Of a DNA stretch of 21,149 nt, positions 6,494 through 12,927 are shown piece by piece (position 1 is the stretch's first letter; every line of letters begins with the position of its first letter). Under the pieces are notes generated by a model. That model saw nothing but the letters and a program-made list of their open reading frames with translations. It had not been told where the DNA came from and made no database searches. The stretch lies in the NCBI GenBank assembly GCA_019695455.1, contig JAEUAC010000431.1, positions 1 to 21,149 of the forward strand, given 5' to 3'. The DNA is from Methylorubrum extorquens. GTDB lineage: Bacteria > Pseudomonadota > Alphaproteobacteria > Rhizobiales > Beijerinckiaceae. The translations under genes were made by a program, and so were the position numbers.

Positions 6494-6781
6494 TTGTCAG
6501 TCATCCTTGCGTCTCTCGATTTTCAGTTGATCGTCGTCAGCGCCGTCATCGGTTTCATCGCTGGTTTCAAACTGAACGTCACCGGGATGGTTGTCGCCAT
6601 CATCGCGCCGACGCTGATCGCGTTCCTGTTGGGACTCGTCGTCTTCGAGTCCCACGTGTCCTGGTGGGGCTATGTCGTCGCCTGGGTCATGGAACAGGCC
6701 GGCTATGCTCTCACGCTGAGCGCGTTTCGACCCAGCGCATTCCAGGATCTGTTGGCGCGGACGCGCCACATGGTCGAGTAG
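6494..6781 (+). CDS. Small membrane protein of unknown function
   Basis: A 95-residue protein with three likely membrane segments at about residues 10-27, 30-51 and 56-78, and a short polar C-terminal tail ending in LLARTRHMVE. I do not recognise a family. The TTG start at 6494 has GGAGAG 6 nt upstream, which supports it; no ATG alternative would keep the first membrane segment whole. Hydrophobic periodicity and a clean stop argue that it is real, although it is an orphan between a decayed region and the convergent asd gene. Codon composition is less GC-rich than its neighbours, consistent with acquisition. Confidence 0.6.
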   Translation: MSVILASLDFQLIVVSAVIGFIAGFKLNVTGMVVAIIAPTLIAFLLGLVVFESHVSWWGYVVAWVMEQAGYALTLSAFRPSAFQDLLARTRHMVE

Positions 6782-6935
6782 CGTCGTCGGACGGCCGTAG
6801 CCGGTCCGTCATCCGCATCCCTTCAGCGACTGATCTGTCCGCAGCGTCACCCGGCTCGGCAGACGTCGGCACCCCCCTGGCGGCGAGACGTGCTCGACGG
6901 CGCCGGGCCGCCACGACGATGCGGGCGGGGCCGGG

Positions 6936-6955
6936 GCCCGCCGTTCGCGGCGGGC
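6936..6955 (-). terminator. Probable asd terminator hairpin
   Basis: GCCCGCCG (6936-6943) and CGGCGGGC (6948-6955) form a perfect 8-bp stem with a four-base loop (CGAA on the minus strand), 15 nt past the asd stop. No T-tract follows, as is common in such GC-rich genomes. Confidence 0.45.
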
Positions 6956-6970
6956 GCCCGGCCGGCCGGC

Positions 6971-8005
6971 TCAAGCCGCGCGCTTGCGGCTCGCGACGAG
7001 GTCGCGCTCGACGAGGGCCTCGGCGATCTGCACCGCGTTCAGGGCCGCGCCCTTGCGGAGGTTGTCGGACACGCACCAGAACGCGATGCCGTTGTCGACG
7101 GTCGGGTCGTCGCGCAGGCGCGAGATGAACACCGCGTCCTCGCCGGCCGCCTCGTGGGGCGTCATGTAGCCGCCCGGCTCGCGCTTGTCGTCGACCAGGA
7201 TGCCGGGCGCCTTGCGCAGGATCTCGCGCGCCTCGTCGGCCGAGAGCGGCTCGGCGAACTCGACGTTCACGCTCTCCGAATGGGAAACGAAGACGGGCAC
7301 GCGCACGCAGGTCGCGACGAGCTTGATCTTCGGATCGAGGATCTTCTTCGTCTCCACGACCATCTTCCACTCCTCCTTCGTGAAGCCGTCCTCCATGAAG
7401 GAATCGATCTGCGGGATGAGATTGAAGGCGATCCGCTTCGGGAACTTCTTCATCTGCATCTGGCCGAGCGAGAAGACGGTCTTCGTCTGCGAGAAGAGCT
7501 CGTCCATCGCCTCCTTACCGGCGCCGGAGACGGATTGGTAGGTCGAGACCACGACGCGCGTGATCCTCGCCGCGTCGTGGAGCGGCTTCAGGGCCACGAC
7601 GAGCTGCGCGGTCGAGCAGTTCGGGTTCGCGATGATGTTCTTCTTCGTGAAGCCGCGCACCGCCTCGGCGTTCACCTCCGGCACGACCAGCGGCACGTCC
7701 GGGTCCGTCCGCCAATAGGAGGAATTGTCGATGACGATGGCGCCCTGCGCGCCGATCTTCGGAGACCACGTCTTGGAGACCTCGCCGCCCGCCGACATCA
7801 GGCAGATGTCCGTGTCGGAGAAGTCGTAGTCCTCGAGCGCCTTGCACTTCAGCGTCCGGTCGCCGAACGACACCTCGTGGCCGACCGAGCGCCGGGAGGC
7901 GAGCGCCACGACCTCGTCCGCGGGGAACCCGCGCTCGACCAGGATGCCCAGGATCTCGCGGCCCACATTGCCTGTGGCACCGACGACGGCGACCTTGAAG
8001 CCCAT
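6971..8005 (-). CDS. asd: Aspartate-semialdehyde dehydrogenase
   Basis: Converts L-aspartyl-4-phosphate to L-aspartate-4-semialdehyde with NADPH and phosphate release, the branch-point step to lysine/diaminopimelate, threonine and methionine; cytosolic. 344 residues, the normal length. Seen: Rossmann motif VVGATGNVG (7-15), IDNSSYWR (92-99), the catalytic cysteine C130 in NPNCSTAQ, substrate residues around GAGKEAMDEL (161-170) and RVPVFVSHSES (235-245) with the general-base H242. The ATG at 8005 has AGGAG at ideal distance. It is monocistronic here, convergent with the small membrane protein, and preceded by a long untranslated region with hairpins and a small Thr-rich frame. Confidence 0.97.
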   Translation of the reverse strand: MGFKVAVVGATGNVGREILGILVERGFPADEVVALASRRSVGHEVSFGDRTLKCKALEDYDFSDTDICLMSAGGEVSKTWSPKIGAQGAIVIDNSSYWRTDPDVPLVVPEVNAEAVRGFTKKNIIANPNCSTAQLVVALKPLHDAARITRVVVSTYQSVSGAGKEAMDELFSQTKTVFSLGQMQMKKFPKRIAFNLIPQIDSFMEDGFTKEEWKMVVETKKILDPKIKLVATCVRVPVFVSHSESVNVEFAEPLSADEAREILRKAPGILVDDKREPGGYMTPHEAAGEDAVFISRLRDDPTVDNGIAFWCVSDNLRKGAALNAVQIAEALVERDLVASRKRAA

Positions 8006-8028
8006 CACGCTCTCCTGTTCAGATTGTC

Positions 8029-8047
8029 GGAGCCGTCCGGCGGCTCC
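8029..8047 (-). promoter_or_regulatory. Hairpin in the asd upstream region, with an alternative pairing partner
   Basis: On the minus strand GGAGCCG (8047-8041) pairs with CGGCTCC (8035-8029) around a five-base loop, 23 nt before the asd ATG and just ahead of its ribosome site. The left arm can instead pair with an upstream GGCTCC (8069-8064), extended by two wobble pairs, giving two mutually exclusive structures. No T-tract follows, so if it regulates it may act on translation or through Rho. Confidence 0.4.
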
Positions 8048-8071
8048 ATCCCCGGCCCCTCGCGGAGCCAC

Positions 8072-8111
8072 ACCCACGACCGCGCGTCAGCGCGTCGTTC
8101 GCGTCGTGGGT
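8072..8111 (-). repeat. Inverted repeat spanning the end of the Thr-rich leader frame
   Basis: ACCCACGAC (minus 8111-8103) and GTCGTGGGT (8080-8072) are exact reverse complements with a 22-nt spacer that itself contains GCGCG/CGCGC arms. The left arm is made of Pro-Thr-Thr codons of the small frame ending at 8087. Confidence 0.5.
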
Positions 8112-8176
8112 TTCGCCGTCATCGGCGTATGGAGGACAGCGCTCACGGCGACCTCACGCGGCCGAGGGGCCGCCAT
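8087..8176 (-). CDS. Possible leader peptide upstream of asd (Thr-rich)
   Basis: A 29-codon frame from ATG 8176 to TGA 8087, or 11 codons from ATG 8122. The last 11 residues read MTAKPTTRTTR: five Thr plus one Lys, and Thr and Lys are end products of the pathway that asd feeds. Hairpins overlap and follow it, as in amino-acid attenuators. Neither start has a ribosome site; the ATG at 8176 would be at the predicted transcript start (leaderless). It could equally be a chance frame in ACG-repetitive DNA. Confidence 0.3.
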   Translation of the reverse strand: MAAPRPREVAVSAVLHTPMTAKPTTRTTR

Positions 8177-8182
8177 GCGGTG

Positions 8183-8211
8183 CAGCAACACCCATCGGCC
8201 CCGGGTGTCAA
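8183..8211 (-). promoter_or_regulatory. Candidate asd promoter
   Basis: A perfect TTGACA lies on the minus strand at 8211-8206. At 17-nt spacing the -10 would be TTGCTG (8188-8183), which is poor. If used, the asd transcript would carry an upstream region of about 170 nt. Confidence 0.35.
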
Positions 8212-8232
8212 GACGATCCTGATCCCCATCGG

Positions 8233-8262
8233 CTGGCACCGTCTCCGGCCTGCAGGCATAAT
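8233..8262 (+). promoter_or_regulatory. Candidate promoter of the toxin-antitoxin pair
   Basis: CTGGCA (8233-8238), 18-nt spacer, CATAAT (8257-8262; five of six bases match TATAAT). Transcription would start at about 8269, the A of the antitoxin ATG, so the message would be leaderless; there is no ribosome site before that ATG, which agrees. Confidence 0.4.
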
Positions 8263-8268
8263 GCCGGG

Positions 8269-8496
8269 ATGACGACGCTCCTCGACGAGGCCGTCCGGCG
8301 TGTGCAGACCCTGCCGGACGCGGTTCAAGACGACTACGCCCGGCTGCTGCTGCGCCTCGCCGGGGAGGATCCCTCGGTCTACCGACTGAGCCCGGAGGAG
8401 GAGCGAAGCCTCGATCTGGCCGACGGGGAGATCGCGCGCGCGGAGTTCGCGACGCAGGCCGAGATCGATGCGGTGCTGGGCCTGCACGAGCCGTGA
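8269..8496 (+). CDS. Antitoxin of a RelE/ParE-type module
   Basis: A 75-residue acidic protein. It has a helical N-terminus (LLDEAVRRVQTLPDAVQDDYARLLLRLAG), a middle YRLSPEEERSLDLADGEIARAEFAT, and a tail EIDAVLGLHEP. The PEEERSLDLADGEIARAEF stretch followed by an EIDAV-type tail is the pattern of many small antitoxins encoded before RelE/ParE toxins; the tail normally wraps the toxin. The order antitoxin then toxin and the GTGA overlap of its stop with the toxin start support the assignment. It would neutralise the toxin and probably repress its own promoter. The exact antitoxin family is not certain. Confidence 0.8.
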   Translation: MTTLLDEAVRRVQTLPDAVQDDYARLLLRLAGEDPSVYRLSPEEERSLDLADGEIARAEFATQAEIDAVLGLHEP

Positions 8497-8807
8497 GGCT
8501 TCGCGTCACGCGGACGGCCCTGCGGCAGATCGAGGACATCCTGCGCTTCGTCGAAGCCCGCGCCCCGGCGGGAGCGAGAGCGATTCGAGCGAGGCTGCGC
8601 GACATCCTCGCGATCCTCCCGGCGCATCCTCTCGCCGGCCAGGCGACGACGCGTCCCGGCATCCGGCGGCTGACGCTCACGCCGCTTCCGTACGTCCTCT
8701 TCTATCGTGCCACCCCCGACGAGGTCGTCGTCGTCCGCGTCCAGCATGCGGCGCGGCGCCCCTTCGCCGAACAGGCCCGCGGGGCGTCGAGAGACCGGCG
8801 CCGCTAG
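8493..8807 (+). CDS. ParE/RelE-superfamily toxin
   Basis: A 104-residue basic protein. Seen: MRLRVTRTALRQIEDILRFV (1-20), the usual N-terminal strand and helix in which Ile-x-x-Ile replaces the frequent DL-x-x-I pattern; RPGIRRLTLTPLPYVLFYRATPDEVVVVRVQHAARRP (54-90), the conserved Arg-rich core with PYVLFY and the terminal VQHAARRP that corresponds to the LHGARDP-type ending of ParE. Members inhibit gyrase (ParE) or cleave ribosome-bound mRNA (RelE); the ending favours ParE-like. The GTG start overlaps the antitoxin stop. Its TAG stop interlocks with the helicase TAG on the other strand through a shared CTAG. Confidence 0.85.
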   Translation: MRLRVTRTALRQIEDILRFVEARAPAGARAIRARLRDILAILPAHPLAGQATTRPGIRRLTLTPLPYVLFYRATPDEVVVVRVQHAARRPFAEQARGASRDRRR

Positions 8808-11242
8808 GCCGCCTCGACGAAGCTCTCCAGCACCATCTTGCGGCCGGCCTTGTCGAAGTCGACGGTGAGCTTGTTGCCGTCGATCGCCGCGACCGTGCCG
8901 GGGCCGAACTTGAGGTGGAGCACGCGCCCGCCGACCGCGTGGGATGAGGGCGCCCCGGTCGACTTCGCCAGGATCTCGCCCTCGATCAGCACCGGGCCCG
9001 GCTTGCGGGCGGAGCCGCGGGAGGACGAACCGAAGCCCTCGCCGTAGCGAGCCGCGGGCTCGTCCATGAAGCCGGACGCCTCCGCCCAGCGGCTCTGCCC
9101 GAAGCCGCCTCCGGAGCCGGCCCGCGCCTGCGCCCGCTGCCAGCCGGGCGTCGCGTAGCTCGACCCGAAGGGCTGCATCCCCTCGAACCGGGAGCCGCGG
9201 GTCGCCGAATACCCGGCCGGCGCCTCCGTGACCTCCACGTGCGCCTCCGGCAACTCGTCGACGAAGCGCGACGGGATGGTGGAATTCCACAGGCCGTGGA
9301 CGCGCCGGTTGCTGGCGAAGAGGATCTTCGCCCGCTTGCGGGCCCGCGTGAGGCCGACATGGGCGAGGCGCCGCTCCTCCTCCAGCCCCGCCCGGCCCGA
9401 TTCGTCGAGCGCGCGCTGGGAGGGGAACAGGCCCTCCTCCCAGCCGGGCAGGAACACGGTGTCGAACTCGAGCCCCTTTGCGGCGTGCAGCGTCATGATC
9501 GAGACCCGGTCCTGGTCCTCGGTCTCGCTCATGTCCATCACGAGCGCGATGTGCTCCAGGAAGGATTGCAGGTCCGGGAACTCCTCCATGGAGCGGACGA
9601 GCTCCTTCAGGTTCTCGAGCCGGCCGGCCGCGTCGGCCGACTTCTCCTTCTGCCACATGTCCGTGTAGCCGGATTCCTCGAGGATCTGCGCCGCGAGGTC
9701 GTGATGGGCCGTGCGGTCCATGGCGGCCCGCCAGCGATCGAAATCGGCCAGCAGCGAGCGCAGCACGCCGCGGGGCTTCGGCTTCATCTCGTCGGTCTCG
9801 ACGAGGTAGCGGGCGGCCTGCATCAGCGGCACGCGGGCCCGCCGCGCATAGGCGTGCATCTGCTGGAGGCAGGCCTCGCCGAGCCCGCGCTTCGGCGTGT
9901 TGACGATGCGCTCGAAGGCGAGGTCGTCGGCCGGCTGGGCCGTCGCCCGCAGGTAGGCGAGGGCGTCGCGGATCTCGGCGCGCTCGTAGAAGCGCGGACC
10001 CCCGATCACCCGGTAGGGCAGGCCGAGCTGCACGAACCGGTCCTCGAGCTCGCGCATCTGCGCCGAGATGCGGACGAGGACGGCGACCTGGGACAGCCGC
10101 TCCTTGCGGGACTGGATCGCCTCGATCTCCTCGGCGACGATCCGCGCCTCCTCCTCGGAATCCCACGCGCCCGTGATGGTGACGGGCTCGCCGGGCTCGT
10201 CCTCCGTCCGCAGCGTCTTGCCGAGGCGCTCCTTGTTGCGGGCGATCAGGCCGGAGGCGGCGGCCAGGATGTGGCCGGTGGAGCGGTAGTTCCGCTCCAG
10301 GCGGATGACGGTCGCACCCGGGAAGTCGTGCTCGAAGCGCAGGATGTTGTCGACCTCGGCGCCGCGCCAGCCGTAGATCGACTGGTCGTCGTCGCCCACG
10401 CAGCAGAGGTTCTTGCGCGTCTGCGCGAGGAGCCGCAGCCACAGGTACTGCGCGACGTTCGTGTCCTGGTACTCGTCGACCAGCATGTAGCGGAACCGGG
10501 TCTGGTACTGCTCCAGCACGTCCGGGTTCTCGCGCCAGAGGCGCAGGCATTCGAGGAGGAGGTCGCCGAAATCGGTCGCGTTCAGCGTCTTCAGGCGGGC
10601 CTGGTAGGCCTCGTAGAGCGCGCCGCCGCGGCCGTTCGCGAAGGCGCCCGCCTCGCCGGCCGGAACCTCCTTCGGCTGCAGGCCGCGGTTCTTCCAGCCG
10701 TCGATGAAGCCCGCCAGCTGGCGGGCGGGCCAGCGCTTCTCGTCGATGCCGTCGGCCGCGATCACCTGCTTCAGGAGGCGCAGCTGGTCGTCCGTTCCGA
10801 GGATGGTGAAGTCCGACTTCAGCCCGACCAGCTCGGCGTGGCGGCGGAGGATCTTCGTTCCGATCGCGTGGAAGGTGCCGAGCCAGGGCATGCCCTCGCC
10901 GGCCGCCCCGACGAGGTGGCCCACGCGCTCCTTCATCTCGCGCGAGGCCTTGTTGGTGAAGGTCACGGCCAGGATGCCGGACGGCCACGCCTTGCCGGTC
11001 GCGATCAGGTGGGCGATCCGCGTCGTGAGCACGCGCGTCTTGCCTGTGCCGGCGCCGGCCAGCACGAGGACAGGCCCTTCCGTCGACTCGACCGCCTGCC
11101 GCTGCTCCGGGTTGAGGCCGGCGAGGTAGTCCGTCGCGCCCTCCGGGATCGGCACGGCGATCGCCGCGCGCGCCCGCTCGGACAGGGTCGGCTGGCGGGG
11201 AGCGTCGGGCTCCGGCACGGACAGGGCACGGGCGCGATTCAT
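8804..11242 (-). CDS. UvrD/PcrA/Rep-family ATP-dependent 3'-5' DNA helicase
   Basis: 812 residues, superfamily 1A. Seen in order: Q-motif LNPEQRQAV (43-51), Walker A LAGAGTGKTRVL (61-72), motif Ia TFTNKAS (94-100), GTFHAIG (122-128), DEAD-like VDEYQDTN (255-262), motif III DDDQSIYGWRGA (284-295), motif IV RLERNYRS (314-321), motif V TLHAAKGLEFDTVFLPGWEE (584-603), motif VI RRLAHVGLTRARK (624-636). A Gly/Ser-rich linker (about 680-760) precedes a C-terminal Tudor-like segment GGRVLHLKFGPGTVAAIDG (771-789), known in PcrA/UvrD to contact RNA polymerase. It unwinds DNA in mismatch and nucleotide-excision repair. The ATG at 11242 has AGAGAGG upstream; longer in-frame starts lie in a structured intergenic region. 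uvrD and pcrA cannot be separated here. Confidence 0.95.
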   Translation of the reverse strand: MNRARALSVPEPDAPRQPTLSERARAAIAVPIPEGATDYLAGLNPEQRQAVESTEGPVLVLAGAGTGKTRVLTTRIAHLIATGKAWPSGILAVTFTNKASREMKERVGHLVGAAGEGMPWLGTFHAIGTKILRRHAELVGLKSDFTILGTDDQLRLLKQVIAADGIDEKRWPARQLAGFIDGWKNRGLQPKEVPAGEAGAFANGRGGALYEAYQARLKTLNATDFGDLLLECLRLWRENPDVLEQYQTRFRYMLVDEYQDTNVAQYLWLRLLAQTRKNLCCVGDDDQSIYGWRGAEVDNILRFEHDFPGATVIRLERNYRSTGHILAAASGLIARNKERLGKTLRTEDEPGEPVTITGAWDSEEEARIVAEEIEAIQSRKERLSQVAVLVRISAQMRELEDRFVQLGLPYRVIGGPRFYERAEIRDALAYLRATAQPADDLAFERIVNTPKRGLGEACLQQMHAYARRARVPLMQAARYLVETDEMKPKPRGVLRSLLADFDRWRAAMDRTAHHDLAAQILEESGYTDMWQKEKSADAAGRLENLKELVRSMEEFPDLQSFLEHIALVMDMSETEDQDRVSIMTLHAAKGLEFDTVFLPGWEEGLFPSQRALDESGRAGLEEERRLAHVGLTRARKRAKILFASNRRVHGLWNSTIPSRFVDELPEAHVEVTEAPAGYSATRGSRFEGMQPFGSSYATPGWQRAQARAGSGGGFGQSRWAEASGFMDEPAARYGEGFGSSSRGSARKPGPVLIEGEILAKSTGAPSSHAVGGRVLHLKFGPGTVAAIDGNKLTVDFDKAGRKMVLESFVEAA

Positions 11243-11266
11243 CGTCCCTCTCTGGATCAAAACGCG

Positions 11267-11326
11267 AACGCCGTCGAGGCGGGTGCGGGCCGGGACCCGC
11301 GAGAACCCGCGCCTCCCCACGGCGTT
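11267..11326. repeat. Nested inverted repeats in the helicase/secreted-protein intergenic region
   Basis: Outer arms AACGCCGT (11267-11274) and ACGGCGTT (11319-11326); second arms GAGGCG (11276-11281) and CGCCTC (11310-11315); inner arms GCGGG (11285-11289) and CCCGC (11296-11300). Together they could fold into one long branched stem on either strand. The 126-nt gap between divergent genes is almost filled by this and the adjoining palindromes. Confidence 0.5.
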
Positions 11327-11328
11327 GA

Positions 11329-11352
11329 GCCCCATATGGGGCGCGATCGCGC
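11329..11352. promoter_or_regulatory. Two fused perfect palindromes before the small exported protein
   Basis: GCCCCATATGGGGC (11329-11342) overlaps by two bases GCGCGATCGCGC (11341-11352), ending 16 nt before the start codon and just ahead of the GAGGAG ribosome site. It could be an operator or a structured 5' end. Confidence 0.4.
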
Positions 11353-11368
11353 TCCCGAGGAGATCACC

Positions 11369-11617
11369 ATGAGAACCCTGCTCGCCGGCCTCGCCGGCGC
11401 CCTCCTGCTCGGCGGCGCGGCGTCGGCCCAGGTGCTGCCGGAGACGAGCCGCTCCGAGGCCTCGTCCAACGCCATCAACAATTCGCTCGTCCGCCAGGGG
11501 CAGGCCCGCGACGCCGCCCAGCAGCAGCAGTTCGAGATCAACTCGCTGCGCAACGCCCGGCCCGCGCCGACCGTCGTCGCCCCGCCGATCGTGGCGCCCG
11601 CGCCCGTCATCCGCTGA
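11369..11617 (+). CDS. Small exported protein of unknown function
   Basis: 82 residues. An N-terminal signal peptide is clear: MRTLLAG, then LAGALLLGGAASA with a likely cleavage after Ala20 (ASA-Q). The mature part is short and polar: a Ser/Asn-rich stretch, a Gln-rich QQQQFEINSLRN segment that could form a short helix, and a Pro/Val/Ala tail PAPTVVAPPIVAPAPVIR. I do not recognise a named family; the shape suits a small periplasmic protein. The ATG at 11369 has an excellent GAGGAG site. A hairpin follows the stop, and the FUSC gene starts 29 nt later on the same strand. Confidence 0.8.
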   Translation: MRTLLAGLAGALLLGGAASAQVLPETSRSEASSNAINNSLVRQGQARDAAQQQQFEINSLRNARPAPTVVAPPIVAPAPVIR

Positions 11618-11619
11618 CG

Positions 11620-11635
11620 CCGCCCGTCGGGGCGG
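11620..11635 (+). terminator. Hairpin between the exported protein and FUSC genes
   Basis: CCGCCC (11620-11625), GTCG, GGGCGG (11630-11635) is a perfect 6-bp stem two bases after the stop. Its right arm touches the GGAGGG ribosome site of the next gene, so it may influence that gene's translation instead of terminating. No T-tract. Confidence 0.35.
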
Positions 11636-11646
11636 AGGGCGAGCCC

Positions 11647-12312
11647 GTGCGGATCGCGACCGGGCGCGCGAGGCTGGCGCGCGACCGCCTCGCCCTCCTC
11701 AGGAAGGCGATCCCCGTCGGCGAGCGTCTGGGGCAGGGGCTCGTCCACGGCCTCATGGCCGCGACGGCGGCGATCGCGGCCTACCTCCCGACCCAGGTCC
11801 TGGGTCTCCGGGGGGGGTTCTGGGGCGCCATCACGGCGCTCGCGGTCGTGCAGACCGAGTTCGGCGCCGTCCGGACCACGGCCCGCGACCAGGTGCTCGG
11901 CGCCGCCGTCGGCGGGGCCGTCGGCCTCGTCATCCTGCTGACCCTGGGCCAGGGCCTTCCGGCCTACGGGCTCGCGGTGGTCCTCGCCATGCTGGCCTGC
12001 TGGGGGGCGAACGTCGCCTCCGCCGCCCGGCTCGCCGGCGTGACGGCCACCATCCTCCTCCTCGTGCCCCATGCGGGCTCGCCCGAGCGCATGCTCGCCT
12101 CGCGGGTCTTCGAGGTCGGCTGGGGCATCACGGTCGCGCTCGCCGTGGTCTGGGCCGGCAGCCGGATCCGGGACCGGATCGAGCGCGGCGCCGCGACGCG
12201 CGACGCGGACCCTAGTGCCGCGTCTCCGGACCGTCCGGCGAGCGGCGGGACAGGCCGATCGTCCGACCCGCCCCCGCCGGCGGCGGCAGCGGCGCGTGCG
12301 CGGCCTTCATGA
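11647..12312 (+). CDS. FUSC-family inner-membrane protein, short form
   Basis: 221 residues with membrane segments at about 33-52, 57-71, 86-102, 104-124, 127-142 and 157-172, followed by a polar Pro/Ala/Arg-rich tail. The segment RTTARDQVLGAAVGGAVGL (76-94) matches the Arg-x(n)-G-x-x-x-G signature of FUSC/aromatic-acid exporter proteins. It is much shorter than full exporters, with one membrane half and no large cytoplasmic domain; short forms of unknown function are common. GTG start at 11647 with GGAGGG upstream. Its last 101 nt overlap the convergent thioesterase, and a run of eight G (11810-11817) lies in the coding sequence. Confidence 0.78.
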   Translation: MRIATGRARLARDRLALLRKAIPVGERLGQGLVHGLMAATAAIAAYLPTQVLGLRGGFWGAITALAVVQTEFGAVRTTARDQVLGAAVGGAVGLVILLTLGQGLPAYGLAVVLAMLACWGANVASAARLAGVTATILLLVPHAGSPERMLASRVFEVGWGITVALAVVWAGSRIRDRIERGAATRDADPSAASPDRPASGGTGRSSDPPPPAAAAARARPS

Positions 12313-12742
12313 CGGCGAGGTTCGCCAGGATGTCGTCCGGTAGGGCGCTCGCGCGCCGCGTCGCCATGTCCACGTGGACGAACAGCTTCTCGCAGCTCGC
12401 CGCGACCCAGCCCTCCTCGAGGTGGTGGATCTCGAAATAGGCGTGGATGCGCTTCGCGTCGTAGTCGAGGATCCGCACCGTCGAGCGCACGGGCGTGCCG
12501 AGCTTCAGCTCCCGCATGTAGCGCACGTGGAGCTCGGCCGTGAAGGCGGACCCGTTGCGGTCCCGCAGGTACTCCGGCCCGAGCCCGAGCAGGGTGAAGA
12601 CCTCGTCCGCGGCGCGATCGAACAACACGACGTAATAGGCCACGTTCATGTGGCCGTTGTAGTCGATCCAGTCCGGTTCGACCGTCATCGTCGACGCCAC
12701 GAACGGCGCGAAGACGACGTTCGGCAGCTGTTCGTCCGACAT
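12212..12742 (-). CDS. Acyl-CoA thioesterase, hotdog family
   Basis: 176 residues. The motif DWIDYNGHMN (24-33) is the active-site loop, followed by NVAYYVVLFDRAADEVF, the long hotdog helix, and EKLFVHVDMATRRASALP (118-135). This pattern resembles thioesterases of carnitine and betaine degradation as well as general 4HBT proteins; the substrate cannot be fixed. It differs from the thioesterase at 2578-3015, sharing mainly the GH-x-N loop and hotdog layout, so it is a distant paralogue. ATG at 12742; the frame is open further upstream but unlike the family. The C-terminal 30 or so residues (APLPPPAGAGRTIGL onward) lie in the overlap with the FUSC gene. Confidence 0.85.
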   Translation of the reverse strand: MSDEQLPNVVFAPFVASTMTVEPDWIDYNGHMNVAYYVVLFDRAADEVFTLLGLGPEYLRDRNGSAFTAELHVRYMRELKLGTPVRSTVRILDYDAKRIHAYFEIHHLEEGWVAASCEKLFVHVDMATRRASALPDDILANLAVMKAAHAPLPPPAGAGRTIGLSRRSPDGPETRH

Positions 12743-12876
12743 CGTGGCTCCCGTCGCGTGCGGGCCATCAACACCACCGGCCGCTCCCGGCCAACCCCGG
12801 GGAGCCGTCCGGCGTCGCCGATTCGCGCCCCGCTGCGCGCGAGCGGCGCAGTGTTGCCGCCCGGCCACGTCTGCTA

Positions 12877-12897
12877 CGGTCCGGACCGCTATAGCGG
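12877..12897. promoter_or_regulatory. Two fused 12-bp palindromes upstream of D-lactate dehydrogenase
   Basis: CGGTCCGGACCG (12877-12888) and CCGCTATAGCGG (12886-12897) are each perfect and share CCG. They lie 31-51 nt before the ATG at 12928; TATAGC (12890-12895) is a possible -10 element inside the second. A dimeric repressor or activator site is a reasonable reading; I cannot match it to a named operator. Confidence 0.45.
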
Positions 12898-12927
12898 GGC
12901 CGAGGCAGGCCCTCCCGGACGCGAGCC

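Noticed and set aside
8234..8250. TGGCAC as a sigma-54 -24 element upstream of the antitoxin
   Set aside because: The matching TTGC -12 element is absent at the required spacing.
8379..10988. 869-codon minus-strand frame across the toxin and helicase
   Set aside because: It is a shifted frame of the helicase; all SF1 motifs lie in the 8804-11242 frame.
11343..11350. GCGATCGC as a HIP1-type octamer repeat
   Set aside because: HIP1 is a cyanobacterial feature. This single occurrence is better seen as part of the longer palindrome at 11341-11352.
9239..11617. Long plus-strand frame reaching the exported protein
   Set aside because: Only its last 82 codons are real; the rest is antisense to the helicase. 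The ATG at 11369 has a signal peptide and a strong ribosome site.
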